Positions 22,901 to 33,114 are shown, numbered from the stretch's first letter. The stretch: 64,000 nucleotides of DNA from Ectobius pallidus (GCA_964059195.1 CAXKWD010000002.1:150987042-151051041), one strand, 5' to 3'. The notes: a model not told the origin generated them from the letters alone. Program-made: numbers and translations.

Positions 22901-24452
22901 CTGCTAAATCTAACATTTTACACAAAAAATCACCCTTCTCTCCCACATAAGTTTTATCTGAACCGGAATCTATTAAAGCAATAAATGTAATATCCTCCAG
23001 CAAAATTTCAACAAAACATCTATCTCCATTAACTAAATCTGTAGGATTTATATTTAACATCACACAAGCCTGATTTTTAGTTAATCGTCGTAAAGAATTT
23101 GTAGGCCTAACTTTTCTTTCTTGGGGCATCCTACAATCAATAGACCTATGTCCAAGCTTATTACAATTATAACATTTAATCGTAGTGCGTGGAGTAACTC
23201 TACGAGGTGCCTTACACTCGAACTGTCTATGTCCTGTTTTATCACAGTTCCAACATCGCTGGTTATTTGAAAAACGCAAAGTGGTGTTTTTACCATTTTC
23301 CCTCGACTCATCCTGTCTCTCTTTATTTTCTGTTACTTTAACCATTCTAGAATTATTTACAGGACTTGAATTTCGTTCCTTATCCCAAGTCTTTGCAGAA
23401 AAACTAACACTAGGTTTCTTTTGTAATTCAGACAATGGAAGTTCCTGTTTTCCCTGAATTCCTAACGCTGTATGAACTGAAGGTATAATAACTTGTCTCT
23501 GAGGTTTATAAGCCGTTTCTTTAATTGTAGCTCTAACCTGCGTTGGAGGAGGAATATATCTCTCAGAATCTAACAATATTTGTTCATACTGTCTACCTAC
23601 ACGTATTAAATCTGTTATAGTTTGAATCTCTGCAGGTCTAAGGTACAATTTTACATCAGGACGCAAATTTTTGATAACAGTCTTCATCATTTGTTGAGGA
23701 CTCATTGGAGTACTTAGCCTCCTCATTAACGTTTGAATAGCATTAACATAATCAAAAATCGATTCTTTAGGACCTTGCGTTCTCTGTCTAATCTCATCCA
23801 AAAGCGAGTCTTCCTCATCAATAGGCAAGTAATATTCTCTAAATTCTTTCAAAAAAGCTTCCCATGTAGGCCAATCTGTTAATCTGTTCCTGTACCAAAG
23901 TAAAGCTGAATCTTGTAAAATTTCGGGTAATACTGACAATAACTCTACACCCTGTAACTTAGAACTTTGTTTTAAATCTTCCAATCTCTCCAAAAATAAG
24001 TAAATGCTATCCCCAGGTTTGAATTTAATGTTCCATTTACGAACCAGATCCAAAGTATTTGGTTTATGTGGCTCTAACTGAATTGTAAACGATGGTACTA
24101 CTGGTACAACTTCTTCTGAATCAGCTACCGCCATGGCCTTCCTACGCATTAACTTAACCCATGTATACACTACATCTCCATATGAATCTTGTGGAACCGT
24201 TATATTATGTTCAACTAAATCTTCTTCCAAAACTTCCTGACTCAGCGCAAAAGCCGTAATTAACACTTGAAATGACTGAGGGTTCTTGCGGGCATAATCT
24301 AACAAGCGTTGTCTTAACTCATCCCTTGTACCTGTGGTCGGTAACTTTACTCTATCACATTCTGCCTCTAAATCCGCCTTCCTCAACTTCCTAATAGCTT
24401 GGGTTAACTCAGCTGCTCTTATTTGTGCATATGGATCAACATAAGTAGCCAT
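19911..24452 (-). CDS. Gypsy element 2 Gag-Pol polyprotein, single 1513-codon frame
   Basis: All domains are fused in one open frame. Residues ~18-56 resemble a SAP helix-extended-helix motif (LRKADLEAECDRVKLPTTGT, then RDELRQRLLDYA). A capsid-like Gag follows (FLKEFREYYLP, QMMKTVIKNLRPD). Two CCHC knuckles lie near 401 (CWNCDKTGHRQFEC) and 429 (CYNCNKLGHRSIDC). The protease has ALIDSGSDKT near 490. RT has YLDDIV near 809, RNase H TDAS near 957, and the integrase HHCC zinc region runs 1169-1205. Catalytic residues are in ATDLLGPY (~1237), MDNGPQ (~1299) and NPVERVNR (~1330), and a GPYI/KFVGPY-like end follows. No stop or frameshift is present. Because gag and pol are fused, no frameshift is needed. 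It starts at ATG 24452. Confidence 0.95.
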   Translation of the reverse strand: MATYVDPYAQIRAAELTQAIRKLRKADLEAECDRVKLPTTGTRDELRQRLLDYARKNPQSFQVLITAFALSQEVLEEDLVEHNITVPQDSYGDVVYTWVKLMRRKAMAVADSEEVVPVVPSFTIQLEPHKPNTLDLVRKWNIKFKPGDSIYLFLERLEDLKQSSKLQGVELLSVLPEILQDSALLWYRNRLTDWPTWEAFLKEFREYYLPIDEEDSLLDEIRQRTQGPKESIFDYVNAIQTLMRRLSTPMSPQQMMKTVIKNLRPDVKLYLRPAEIQTITDLIRVGRQYEQILLDSERYIPPPTQVRATIKETAYKPQRQVIIPSVHTALGIQGKQELPLSELQKKPSVSFSAKTWDKERNSSPVNNSRMVKVTENKERQDESRENGKNTTLRFSNNQRCWNCDKTGHRQFECKAPRRVTPRTTIKCYNCNKLGHRSIDCRMPQERKVRPTNSLRRLTKNQACVMLNINPTDLVNGDRCFVEILLEDITFIALIDSGSDKTYVGEKGDFLCKMLDLAVEESEVRVVQLADKTYSSITGERTFEMKLQDRIFQIKCKIMPNLAVDMILGMDVLKQVGLVVDLQDGTWYFKDEPAKIFQFVKAIDLKEEDQLHNILTLPTPQERDKLNMFLENQLQKFDQCTGLTDLISHVIDTGDAKPIKQRYYPVSPILEKVIHAEIDKMLLEKVIEPSNSPWSSPVVMVKKPDRTWRFCVDFRKVNNCTKRDSYPLPYIEHVLSKLRHARYISTIDLKNGYWQVPLDEASKEKTAFTVPGRGLYQFRVMPFGIHNAPASFQRLVDTILREEIGEKCFCYLDDIVLISETFEEHLSMLEKVLEKLRKANLKINREKSKFCRSELKYLGHIITPLGIAVDSDKISCILEYPAPTKVKEVRAFLGLASWYRRFIPFFSEVVKPLTALLKKNQKWRWTKECQESFDELKSKLSSSPILTCPDYTKPLVLQTDASFSGLGAALIQTGEEGEEKVIAYASRTLTVGEQKWAIVEKELLAILWAVQKFRPYLEGYHFKVYTDHFALKWLNTYQNPTGRLARWSLLLQEYDFEVIHRPGRLQKVSDALSRIHEGKVQGKTVEEEFCLLLTDNSEVVEWENIQDAWFIKRKEQVQSKPKFWPDWKVVDEKLYHLRLDQLEQTLEGTVNRWKLVIPQDYRIKVLQECHDAPTAGHMGITKTFFRIANKYYWPGMFRDVAKYVTACEICQRQKVLQTTQAGPMHFYQKEKPWMTVATDLLGPYPRSKKGNRYVIVFQDTFTKYVECKALRKATSRAVTEAFYELIILKWGIPGYLLMDNGPQYTSKLMREIPKAFNITPCYLPVYSPQGNPVERVNRVLKTMISSYIQKDQTVWDVYLREFNFAINTAKHSSTGCTPYMLNYGKEPEIISRIEKVENQPIHKEIPKLWVERLNKLKTVRLMVRHNLETAYKNSSHYYNLRRREVRFRPGDLVLRRNFKLSDASQAYTAGLSAKFVGPYIIKKKFSENSYELTNRFGKKLGKWHVKDLKPFVPG

Positions 24453-25052
24453 ATTTATATATTAACAATACCACTGAAAAAAAAAAGATTAGAACACAAT
24501 AGTTCAGTCGTCTGTCTTAGTCATCTATAGAAGTCCTTACTTTGTCAATAGTCATTATTCTTTTCCCAAAAATATGTTATTATTATTATTATTTTTTTTT
24601 GAGAATAAATTTCAGTTATACTAACCTAACTCCCAAAATTCTTTTAAAACTATCACGGCCCCACGCTATGGGCGACCAAAATATGTGATTTCAACACAAC
24701 TCAACCCACGCTATGGGCTCCAAAATATATGACGACTCGTATTTCAAGTTTCCAATTCTAACTGATTAATGTTTATTTTCTTTTCTTATATCAAGCCAAA
24801 CTTTTGTAATTTTAACACAACTCGCCCCACGCTATGGGTCAAAATTACTATCAAAATTACTATCAAAATTATCCTACTATGAATCTATCACAGCCCCACC
24901 CTATGGGCGACCAAACTTTTTGAAACTTTAACTGAATAAAGGTTTCTTTTTACTTAACAATTTTAACTAAATTAAGTTGCAACAATTAGCAATACTGTTT
25001 TGTTTTAACACTACTTAGCCCCACGATATGGGCGCCAAAATTTTGGGAAGAC
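24453..25052 (-). other. 5' leader of gypsy element 2 with five primer-binding-site-like motifs
   Basis: The leader carries five copies of a motif whose minus strand reads GCCCATAKCGTGGGGC, most preceded by TGG or GGTC. Copies are at 24658-24678, 24704-24722, 24824-24840, 24893-24913 and 25018-25037. The copy nearest the LTR (TGGCGCCCATATCGTGGGGC) is the likely primer site; the others look like duplications of it with AT-rich spacers. Confidence 0.7.
25018..25037 (-). promoter_or_regulatory. Probable primer binding site of gypsy element 2
   Basis: Minus-strand TGGCGCCCATATCGTGGGGC starts with TGG, as a tRNA-CCA complement must. It lies 15 bases inside the 5' LTR end as I have drawn it, farther than usual, so either the LTR end is slightly off or a spacer is present. 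I do not assign the tRNA. Confidence 0.5.
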
Positions 25053-27475
25053 TGAACTTCCCGTTACTTTGCTTTAAGTAACACAACCACAATTTATTTA
25101 ATATATTATTTTTTTTCTCTTTTCAACAATAACAATCTTATATACAATAAATTACATTTACACAACATTACCCATTCAACATTTTTATTAGTAGGATGGT
25201 ATTTAATTATTCAAGGTTAGTATACCCAGTTCAACTGTATAAGTACGTTCTCTGTTCAACAATAACAAACCCCTAATTAATTACTTTAATCTTCTTTCTT
25301 TTTTTTTTTGTTTCCAGGTATCTACTAGAACGTCTTGTATTATTCTTCTAATTTACTACTGACTTGTGTAGTCATTTACATTTGCAACTTCAGGATAGTT
25401 CAATATATATTTTATACTTTTTTTTTGAATAAATAAAGGTTTTCAATTCATAATCCAGTCCTTAACTCTATAGATTACACTCAATAATCCCACCTATGTC
25501 TCCTATACTAGTCTACTAGTCATCTTAGTCCATGAAGAATTGTATTTAAAGATAGATAGGAAAGACAGTCTCATGAAGAAAGAAATAGAAGTTTAGGCCT
25601 ATACCCACAGAGTGACTGTGGCGATAGACCACCGATACAGGAGCGGCGTCTAGATCTTGAGTTACAAACAATCTGACTCCTCTCCTGCAACCGGGAAAAT
25701 ATTAATGGGCCGCAAACAAAAATAAAATTTTGTAAATCGATGTCAGAGGTCCCTGACACTCTCTCCTAGAGGCACGTGGGGCCGTTGTTCGCCTCCAACA
25801 TCGATGGCTTTCACAATCTCTCATAAATTTCTTTTCTTTATATGTTACTAGTATAGGCCTTGCCTACTACCAGATTTTATTTGTTTGATTCGGGATACTT
25901 CCGGCGTTCCCTCACCTCACCCTTACAATCTCTAGTACTTGTTAATAATCTACTTATCATCAGTACACTACTCGTAATTACCTATTCTCCTCTTTCTAAC
26001 CTGACCAATCATTTGTTATTATCTTTCAACTCACTCACCTCTTTCTAACCTGACCAATCATCAGCTATTATCTTTTAACCCCTTTCTTTCTTTAAGTAGA
26101 GTTCCCTTCAGCTTATACCATTGATTTAATTCACTTGGTGGTTATTCTAGTTTTCCTACTCTTTAAGTTACTACTCTTCAGCATGGGCACCCAATCTTCT
26201 TTTGTCTCTAAATTCCCTAGAATTCTAACTGAAACTAATTCACGCCCAGATTAGTAAGCTTCTCTATAACCCCTTTAGTGACTTCTACTTCTACCCTAAC
26301 ATGTAAATTTTCCAATGGTACACACCTAATGCACTACCACTCGTAGGCCTTCTTTTGCCCTTCAATCTTTCCACTTCTTATCCCCCTCTACCATATTCCA
26401 TACACCTTCGCTTGTAGATAAATCTCTATAAAAAAACATAACTTAACACTACAGGCCAGCATGAAATCTATTTATAGATAGTCACCCGTCACCTGAAAGA
26501 AACCCAAGTGGGAGGGGCCCTCGTAAGAAGTACTAAGCATGCCCCTTAATTACCTTTCTTCCTTACTCCCCTCGCGTCCTGTCTCAAAAATAACAAAGTT
26601 TATATGAGCATCACCAATTGCCCCTAGCTATGTATTCATTCGTGGGACAATCACCCATAAAACCCCAAAGTGAAGAGATCTATCTTTGGCCTTCAACGGT
26701 TAGGCTCTTGACTGCTCTTTTATAATTAACTTAGACCAGAAATAGAAAATAGTTGGATTACTGGATTTCATCACTTTACTTCTAGAATTCTCACTTCTAT
26801 GTTTCTATTCTATTCGTTTATCATACAATACGGCGTCTAATCGCCACACATTACTTAGAAACCATCCTTACAAAAAGGAATATCTCAGTTTTCCCACTCC
26901 CCAAACAATATAAAAGTCTAGACGATTATACTCAACCAGTGATGTCCAACTTATCATCCGATCCTGAGTTGTCTTCCGTTACTTCCTGATGTCCATATCT
27001 GCTCTTGTTCAGAGCGAGCAGTCACGACTCACTCTCACAGCTGGTGGTCGCTGTAGCGGTGTCTCGTACTGGCCGACTTGGTGTATTCTTCTGAGTAATG
27101 ACTATCTCCATATAGTCGTGTCAAGGAAATTCACAACCAGAATTTCCTCAGATGAAAGTCTGACCCACCATCATGCCAGAACGCCTTCCACCACTGTCGC
27201 ACATTCTAGTCTCGCCTGGCGACTTCCCCTGCGTCCGTCTTCTTTCGTAGTCAGTTACGTTCTCTCTACTGTCTTTTTGGGATCAGCTCTTCTCCCGTCG
27301 ACTCACCGTCGGCGCATGCGCACTTCTCTTTTTTCTGTAATTCAAATAAATTCAGGGCAGTATCGATAGTCATAACAGGGTTCAATATAGATTAATCGAA
27401 GTCTCCCCAACCCTTCCTTTGTTTAGAAATGGTTTCCTATCGTCAATTATGCACGCAGCCATTCGCTACGTGACA
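25053..27475 (-). repeat. 5' LTR of gypsy element 2
   Basis: 2423 bp, the partner of 17401-19823, next to the leader and primer site. It should carry the promoter. A single base difference (CAATATAGA versus CAATATCGA) lies near 27387. Confidence 0.92.
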
Positions 27476-27640
27476 TATTTTCCTAAAACCTAGCCCTGGG
27501 GTCGACTCAGCCTGGAGTAAATGCGGCCGGTGCCTGAGGCTGACAACCCCGTCACCTTCATGTTCCGAGTGTATAAAATCTGGGAGTCTCAACCTCCTAG
27601 ACCTCCAAGGTCTGTATAGGGATCACTTTAATTTATTATT
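27476..27640 (+). mobile_element. SINE fragment with (ATT)n tail
   Basis: Shares CCTGGGGTCGACTCAGCC, GCGGCCGGTGC, GGCTGACAACC, CACCTTCATGT and ATCTGGGAG with the SINE body at 63826-64000, in the same order but with an internal deletion. It ends in TTATTATTATTATTATTATTATC. It directly abuts the gypsy LTR. The tRNA-like head is missing. Confidence 0.75.
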
Positions 27641-27771
27641 ATTATTATTATTATCGGACGCGATCGGAAGTGTAGAGATAGTGATATTTTAAGCCTTCGT
27701 AATTTTTTATAAACATGGTAGCTAACGTCTTAAAACTATATTTAATCATACAATTTTGTCATAAGATGATA

Positions 27772-27822
27772 ATTTCCCTAAATCCTAGCCCTGGGGTTGA
27801 CTCAGCCTCTGGCTTACAAGTT
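27772..27822 (+). mobile_element. Second SINE fragment
   Basis: CCTAGCCCTGGGGTTGACTCAGCCTCTGG repeats the start of the fragment at 27490 and matches the SINE body at 63830. Only about 50 bp is recognisable. Confidence 0.55.
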
Positions 27823-28600
27823 AGAACAATAGATTTTACTATTAAACTTCAAAGGTCTATGCTGCGTAAGGATGGTAATTTTCAGATATTATATGTAAAA
27901 TCCACATTACGGCATTATAAAATTTGCGTACAAGTTTTATAAAGATAGCCAGCGAGTGATTTAAACATGTGGTATTATAGTACTGTACGTGAGAGATTTG
28001 TGATGACGCATTTAGAAGTATCAACTCACACAACGTTGGAGTAGTAGCATCACAGTAGATTACAGTAGTAGTATTTCTTACCTCGCACTCATGCCACCTT
28101 CATTCAGTGAGACTTATCTCTTTAAAACTACATTCGTAATATTATAACAGCGATAATTCATCTATCCCTATAATTCCTCTTCTTGTTTATTATGTATTGT
28201 ATGACTAATTTATTTAATCAACGTTATTCTGTTGCGATATATTAAAAGTTAATATTGCGTTATAACATACTAAAATGAATTAAACATATGGAACTAACCT
28301 AGTATCGTTGTTGTACAGCAAGATGCTGACATAATCAAAAGTCGAACTGCATGTGAGCTTGCGTAATTTTTATCGCACAATCTCTTTAAACATCAGTCAT
28401 ACTTGTCCCTTTAAGTAAAAACCATTCATACGTCTTATGTATTACATATTTCTATTTTATATAATAAAACACTGCTTCATCTCTGATGATGATATATTAT
28501 TAAAAATGCATATAGCACTCGTTTTCATATAGAGTATAACATAACACATTTGTCAGCATTTATTGTAGGAAAGTGAATATTTTATTTCCGTATCTTATGC
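27823..28600. other. Polinton internal noncoding segment
   Basis: No gene recognised. AT-rich, with short open frames only. Confidence 0.35.
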
Positions 28601-28962
28601 CATTGTCCGGAAGACACGTTTTGAGAAAAGCGCTGATCGGAATTAAACATCTAATTACTGCTGATGTCAACGGTAATGTTAAGTCAAGTTTCTTAGAAAC
28701 ATATATTTTTCCCGTTGCGAGGTTAGAATTTACATATGCCAGCAATTTATTGTGAGAAATTATAATACATTTTCACAAGGATGTAATGTTATAGGCTTCA
28801 CATTTTGAGAAAAGTGCTGATTAGAATTACTGATGACTTCATCATTTTTAAACTTTCCACTGGTAAAATGTATATTTGTCCCGTCGCTAGGCTAGAATTC
28901 ATTACGTCATCATTATTTCTCGTTGGTAGATTTGTTTCCCCCACCGTAGCGAGGCTATTTCA
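28601..28962 (+). repeat. Diverged ~190-bp repeat upstream of the ZnF-PolB gene
   Basis: TTTTGAGAAAAG(C/T)GCTGAT recurs at 28618 and 28804. The segment TATTT(G/T)TCCCGT(T/C)GC(G/T)AGG(T/C)TAGAATT recurs at about 28707 and 28875, and a third partial match (CCCACCGTAGCGAGGCTATTTCA) lies at 28940. These two and a half units lie directly before the TATA box and may be promoter-proximal repeats. Confidence 0.55.
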
Positions 28963-28970
28963 TAGCGTCA

Positions 28971-28980
28971 CTATATAAGC
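28971..28980 (+). promoter_or_regulatory. TATA box of the ZnF-PolB gene
   Basis: CTATATAAGC lies 69 bp before the ATG at 29040. A TATA box at this place puts the transcription start near 29000-29005 (TCAAACTGTCATC), which excludes the in-frame ATG at 28983 and favours 29040 as the first codon. Confidence 0.6.
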
Positions 28981-29039
28981 CAATGATGTCATGCATTAAG
29001 CTCACTTCTTATCAAACTGTCATCAGCTGCAAATCTACA

Positions 29040-29460
29040 ATGGAAAACTCGTCTGCCGTCTTCTTTCAGTGCGAGGAGTTTGCCTCTAGATATAGACACA
29101 AATTTCATCTGAACAGGCACGTCAACACACAAGATAAAAAATCTGACTACAAGTGTGATATCTGCGGCGTGTTATTTACACGGAGTGATGTATTAAAAGG
29201 ACACATCCGTAGTATTCACAACAACACTAACAACGTTGTATGTAAAATATGCAAAGGTACATTCAAGACGGAGAGATATTTGGCTATTCATATGCAGAAC
29301 GTCCACCATCCATCGAGGAAGGTGGAACCTAAGCATGTGGGAATCTACACCAACACCGGGCGCTCCCATCTGCCAGCGCATTAGTGGGGACGGAGGAGCA
29401 GGCACATCCCGTCCAACGATGCTGGGAGAGGAGGCCGTGCCTTCCGGTGTGCATGTACAG
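29040..29460 (+). pseudogene. ZnF-PolB gene, exon 1: C2H2 zinc fingers
   Basis: From ATG 29040 the frame encodes a degenerate first finger (FQCEEF...RYRHKFHLNRH, second cysteine missing) and two good C2H2 fingers (YKCDICG...LKGHIRSIH and VVCKICKGTF...LAIHMQNVH). The frame stops at 29384. The next frame stays open to a strong splice donor at 29460/29461 (ACAG/GTATGT) and ends with VPSGVHVQ, matching the ends of exons 2 and 3. I infer a frameshift near 29330-29360 in what was one phase-0 exon. Zinc fingers fused to Polinton polymerases occur in some animal gene models, as I recall; here they probably bind DNA or ssDNA near the polymerase. Confidence 0.7.
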
Positions 29461-29565
29461 GTATGTAGTGAAATTATTATTATTTCTTATATTTCAGTGA
29501 TTGTACAAGACATAAAACGTAATTTTTTTATAATAAAACTCAATATTATTTTGTCCTTGTTACAG

Positions 29566-29661
29566 AATGCAAGACCATTCAGTGTTGGCGCTATGTAGAC
29601 ATCATCCCTCCATCCAAGTGTGGCGCTTTACCAACGTGGGCCTTCAGGTGTACATTTACAG
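29566..29661 (+). pseudogene. ZnF-PolB gene, exon 2 (32-codon repeated exon)
   Basis: Exactly 96 nt between a polypyrimidine/TTACAG acceptor and a CAG/GTATGTAG donor, phase 0. It contains NARPFSVGAM, an in-frame TAG at 29596-29598, and then HPSVALYQRGPSGVHLQ. It is a diverged copy of exon 3. Function unknown; the proline/serine-rich sequence looks like a linker. Confidence 0.65.
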
Positions 29662-29679
29662 GTATGTAGTGAAATTTTT

Positions 29680-32573
29680 ATTTATTTATTTAATCAGGTT
29701 ATACAATATCCTAGACATCTTCCTGCACCCATTTCAGGAGTTTATCATTTTTCTCCATAATTCTCGATTTGTCCATGCTTCGTCTTCTATTCTCCTTTCC
29801 TTTAGTGTTTGATTGATGCCTTGTGTCCATGTCAATTTGGGCCTGCCCCTCTTTCTTCGTCCTTTCGGAGTCCACTCATATATCTTCTTCGGTAGTCTAT
29901 CGTCTGTCATTCTTTTCATGTGCCCATACCATCTTAGTTGTGCTGTTTTTACAGCATCTACCAGCGATCCTTGTACCTTCATTTTTCCTCTAATGATATT
30001 GTTCCTAATCTTGTCCCTCCTGGAGATTCTTGCAGACCGTCGCCAAAAGTCCATTTCTGTGGAGTGTAGTTTAGCTATTGTATTTGATTTCAAATGCCAA
30101 GTTTCTGCTCCATACATAACTGTGCTCTTAATGATTGTATTGTATATGTTTGTTTTTGCTTCTCTGGTAATGTCTTTATCCCACAAGACACTGTTTAATT
30201 TTGAAATTGCTCATCTTCCTTTGTTGATTCGTCCATTTATATCGTCTTCATGGTTTCCATTCTTTGTAATTTTTATTCCTAAATATCTATATTCATTGCA
30301 ATGTCTGATTGTACCACTCCCGTTTGATAAGATGAGGTCCTTTGTGTCTGTTCCTAGTGCCATATAGTTTGTTTTCTTCAAATTGATGTTCAGGCCCCAT
30401 TCCTTATACTCTTCTATAAGTTTTCTTGTCATATACTCCAGGTCTTCATAATCCTCTGCGATTACCAATTGATCGTCAGCAAATAATAGTGAGTATATAT
30501 TATCTTCTGTTAGTAACAATCCCATTTGTGAGCATTTCCTTTTCCAGGTCATTAGTGCCCTATGAAGATATATTTTGAATAATGTTGGTGATAGTGGGCA
30601 TCCTTGTCTTAGCCCTTTTGTGACATAAAATCCAGGTGAGATCCTATTTTGTATTTTGATTTTTGTATACGATTTGTCATACAAATTTTTTATCGCCTGA
30701 ATCGTTTTATTATTAATTTTGAAATATTCTAACGATTCCCACAGTTTAGTCCATGGTACACTATCATAGGCTTTTTCTAGGTCAACAAACAATAAATGTA
30801 AGGGTTGTCCAAAAGCTTCTGTTTTCACAATAAGTTGTCATATACTGAAAATATGACCAATGGTTGATCTCCCTGCTCTAAATCCTGCTTGTTCTTCTGT
30901 TTCTATTAATGCATATTCGTGTTCTAATAAGTACTTTAACACTCGTCCATAAATACGACTAAAAATTCTTGTTACTGTGATCCCTCGATAATTTTTGCAT
31001 TCATTTTTGTTTCCCTTCTTATGTATGGTTGATAGCAGCCCTATTTTCCAGTCTTTTGGAGTTGGTTCTCCACTTAGGCATCTTTCAAATATTTGTTTTA
31101 GTAGCTACAAAAGTTTTGGGGTACCATATTTTATGAGTTCTGCCGATATTCCATCTTCACCACATACTTTGTTATTTTTTAGGCTCTAATTTTAGTTCCT
31201 ATATCCATTTGATCTATTTTTATATTGTTATCTGGTGTGTCTCCATTTTCGTTCTCTAAAATATCTAAATATTCCCATCTCTGTTCAATTAAGAGTTCTT
31301 TAAAATATATCTCCCATTTTTCCATAGAGATACCGTTGATATTGTATGTTCCACTTTCATTTTTCCGTAAATTTTTTAAAATTCTCCAAGCTTCGTTACT
31401 TTTTCTGCTGCCCAAATATGTTTGTATTGTGTTGCATGTTTTTCCCACCTCTTATTCTTTTCCTCTGTGACCTTTTTCCTAACTTGTGCTTGTACTTTTT
31501 TGAATTCAATTTTGTCCTCTACCTTTTTTGTATTCAACCATTTTTTATATTTATCTTTCCTAATTTTTACCATATCTTCAATTTCCTTAGTCCAAAAGTA
31601 TAGTTTTGTGTTTCTTGCTTTATGTTCTTGTTTTCCTAAAGCTTCTATAGCTGCTTCATGTATACTTTTTACTAAATGTTTTTGTAAATCTTCTGTGGTG
31701 TCAAAATTTTCTCCCTGCGACAACTTTTCATCTAGTCTTTTTTATATAAATATGCTGTGCTTTCTTGCTGTAGACTATCTAAGTTATATTTTATTTTTGT
31801 CATATTGGTTTCTTCTAATTTACCTTCCTCATTTCCATTTTCCCAATCCATTGTGAAAGGAAATAAAACTTTGGCATTGACCAGATCACTTCCCGTCATA
31901 ATTCCTCTGTAGACTCTAACATCTTTTACTTTTAATTTTGATCGTTGTTTCATAATTATGAAATCAATTATTGATTTCAATTTCAGGGTTTCCTGGTGCC
32001 ATGAAAATTTATGTATTTCTTTGTGTTTAAAAAATCCATTCAGAATCTTCAAGAATTTTGCTCACATATATCTATCAACCTTTCTCCATGGTCATTAATA
32101 ACATCTTCTCCATGGGGGCCCACCACTGCATTGTCTATCTTTTGTCCCACTCGTGCATTAAAATCTCCTGCCATTATTATTTCTCTTGTATTCCCTATTT
32201 CAGACAATATTCCATTCCGTTTAATTGCAAATTCTTCTTTCTTCTGTCTGTTTGCGCCATCGCTTAGATCGTATACTCCTAATAGAACTAAGTTACGTCC
32301 AAATAATTTTATATTTATTTTATTTATGTTTTCATTTATTGCTTCCCAACTTGTTATATTTTTTATATTTCTGTTTTATTAACACTGATGCTCCTCTCTT
32401 GGCTCTTTTTTCTTTCGGGACACAGCTATAGAAATGTAAATATGTGCCTTTCGTTTCCACACCAGTTCCTTTCTTCTTTGTTTCTGTTAAGATAATTATT
32501 TCTTGTTTTGTTCCTTCAAAACTATTTATTATTTCCCCCATTTTATTATTCAATCCTTGTGTATTCCACGTTC
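29680..32573 (-). mobile_element. RTE-type LINE inserted in intron 2 of the ZnF-PolB gene
   Basis: A minus-strand LINE with endonuclease, RT and a C-terminal zinc/basic region. Its 3' end is an (AAAT)n-type tail (plus strand TTTATTTATTTATTT near 29677-29692). The 5' side abuts an (ATT)15 run at 32574-32618. Introns 1 and 3 of the host gene also begin GTATGTAGTGAAATTATTATT, so the LINE apparently inserted into the intron microsatellite. Short non-poly(A) tandem tails and WYGHM...RLPKK wording fit the RTE group. The ORF is broken in at least five places. Confidence 0.8.
29734..32573 (-). pseudogene. RTE-type LINE ORF: endonuclease and reverse transcriptase
   Basis: The fragments in protein order are as follows. 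32332-32573 carries the AP-endonuclease start (WNTQGLNNKMGEI, IILTETKKKG). 31732-32052 carries the endonuclease end (NGFFKHKEIHKFSWHQ, IDFIIMKQR). 31179-31723 is the linker. 30211-30828 is the RT core (LLFVDLEKAYDSVP, GLRQGCPLSP, LLFADDQLV, YRYLGIKITK). 29734-30186 is the C-terminal part (YGAETWHLKS, LRWYGHMKRM, GRRKRGRPKLTW). The fragments change frame and contain stops, so no functional protein is made. Confidence 0.85.

Positions 32574-32618
<45 letters not shown>
32574..32618 (+). repeat. (ATT)n microsatellite
   Basis: About fifteen ATT units. It marks the 5' junction of the LINE and probably began as the ATT run native to these introns. Confidence 0.9.
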
Positions 32619-32619
<1 letters not shown>

Positions 32620-32689
32620 CAAACCATCTAACATATTTCTCTCTCATAGTACATCGAATAAAACTCAATATTATTTTTTATTGTTACAG

Positions 32690-32785
32690 AATGCAAGACC
32701 ATTGAGTGTCTGCGTTATACAGCCGTCAGCCATAAATCCAAGTGTGGCGCTGTACCAACCTGGGCCTTCAGGTGTACATTTACAG
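32690..32785 (+). pseudogene. ZnF-PolB gene, exon 3 (32-codon repeated exon)
   Basis: A 96-nt phase-0 exon flanked by TTGTTACAG and CAG/GTATGTAG. It is open throughout and starts NARPLSVCVIQPSAINPS, ending PGPSGVHLQ. It is closely related to exon 2, and the introns before and after are also related to introns 1 and 2. The whole exon-intron unit has been duplicated. Confidence 0.65.
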
Positions 32786-32962
32786 GTATGTAGTGAAATT
32801 ATTATTATTATTATTGTACAAGACATCCAACTTATTATTTTTTATCATAGTACATTGAATAAAACTCAATCTGCTTTTTTTATTGGTACAGAATGGTTAA
32901 AAACAAGATATAAAAAGTATTTTTTCTCATAAGACTTAATATTATTTTTTCCTTTGTTATAG

Positions 32963-33025
32963 AATCCAGAGTCCATCCGCCAGTCGAGACCTAGTGTCAT
33001 CATGCATACGCGTGATATTCCACAG
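32963..33025 (+). pseudogene. ZnF-PolB gene, exon 4
   Basis: A 63-nt open phase-0 exon between TTTGTTATAG and ACAG/GTATGTAC. It encodes NPESIRQSRPSVIMHTRDIP plus Q. A decayed acceptor-like copy (TTATTGGTACAGAATGG) lies upstream at about 32880-32895 and may be a dead relative. Confidence 0.6.
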
Positions 33026-33114
33026 GTATGTACAGGGAAATATCTTGGAATTCTATTATTCCATCCGCTTACCTAAGTTTCGATTGCTAATGTCGATGCT
33101 TTTCGTTATTACAG

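Larger units (their letters stand above)
17401..27475 (-). mobile_element. Full-length Ty3/gypsy LTR retrotransposon (gypsy element 2) with 2.4-kb LTRs
   Basis: A minus-strand element nested in the Polinton. LTRs of 2423 bp each lie at 17401-19823 and 25053-27475. A single intact gag-pol frame, a polypurine tract and a leader with primer-binding-site-like motifs lie between. The LTRs are almost identical except for the ~45 bp at their inner/outer left ends. I could not find matching target duplications: the left flank ends AAAAATC and the right flank begins TATTTT. Confidence 0.92.
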
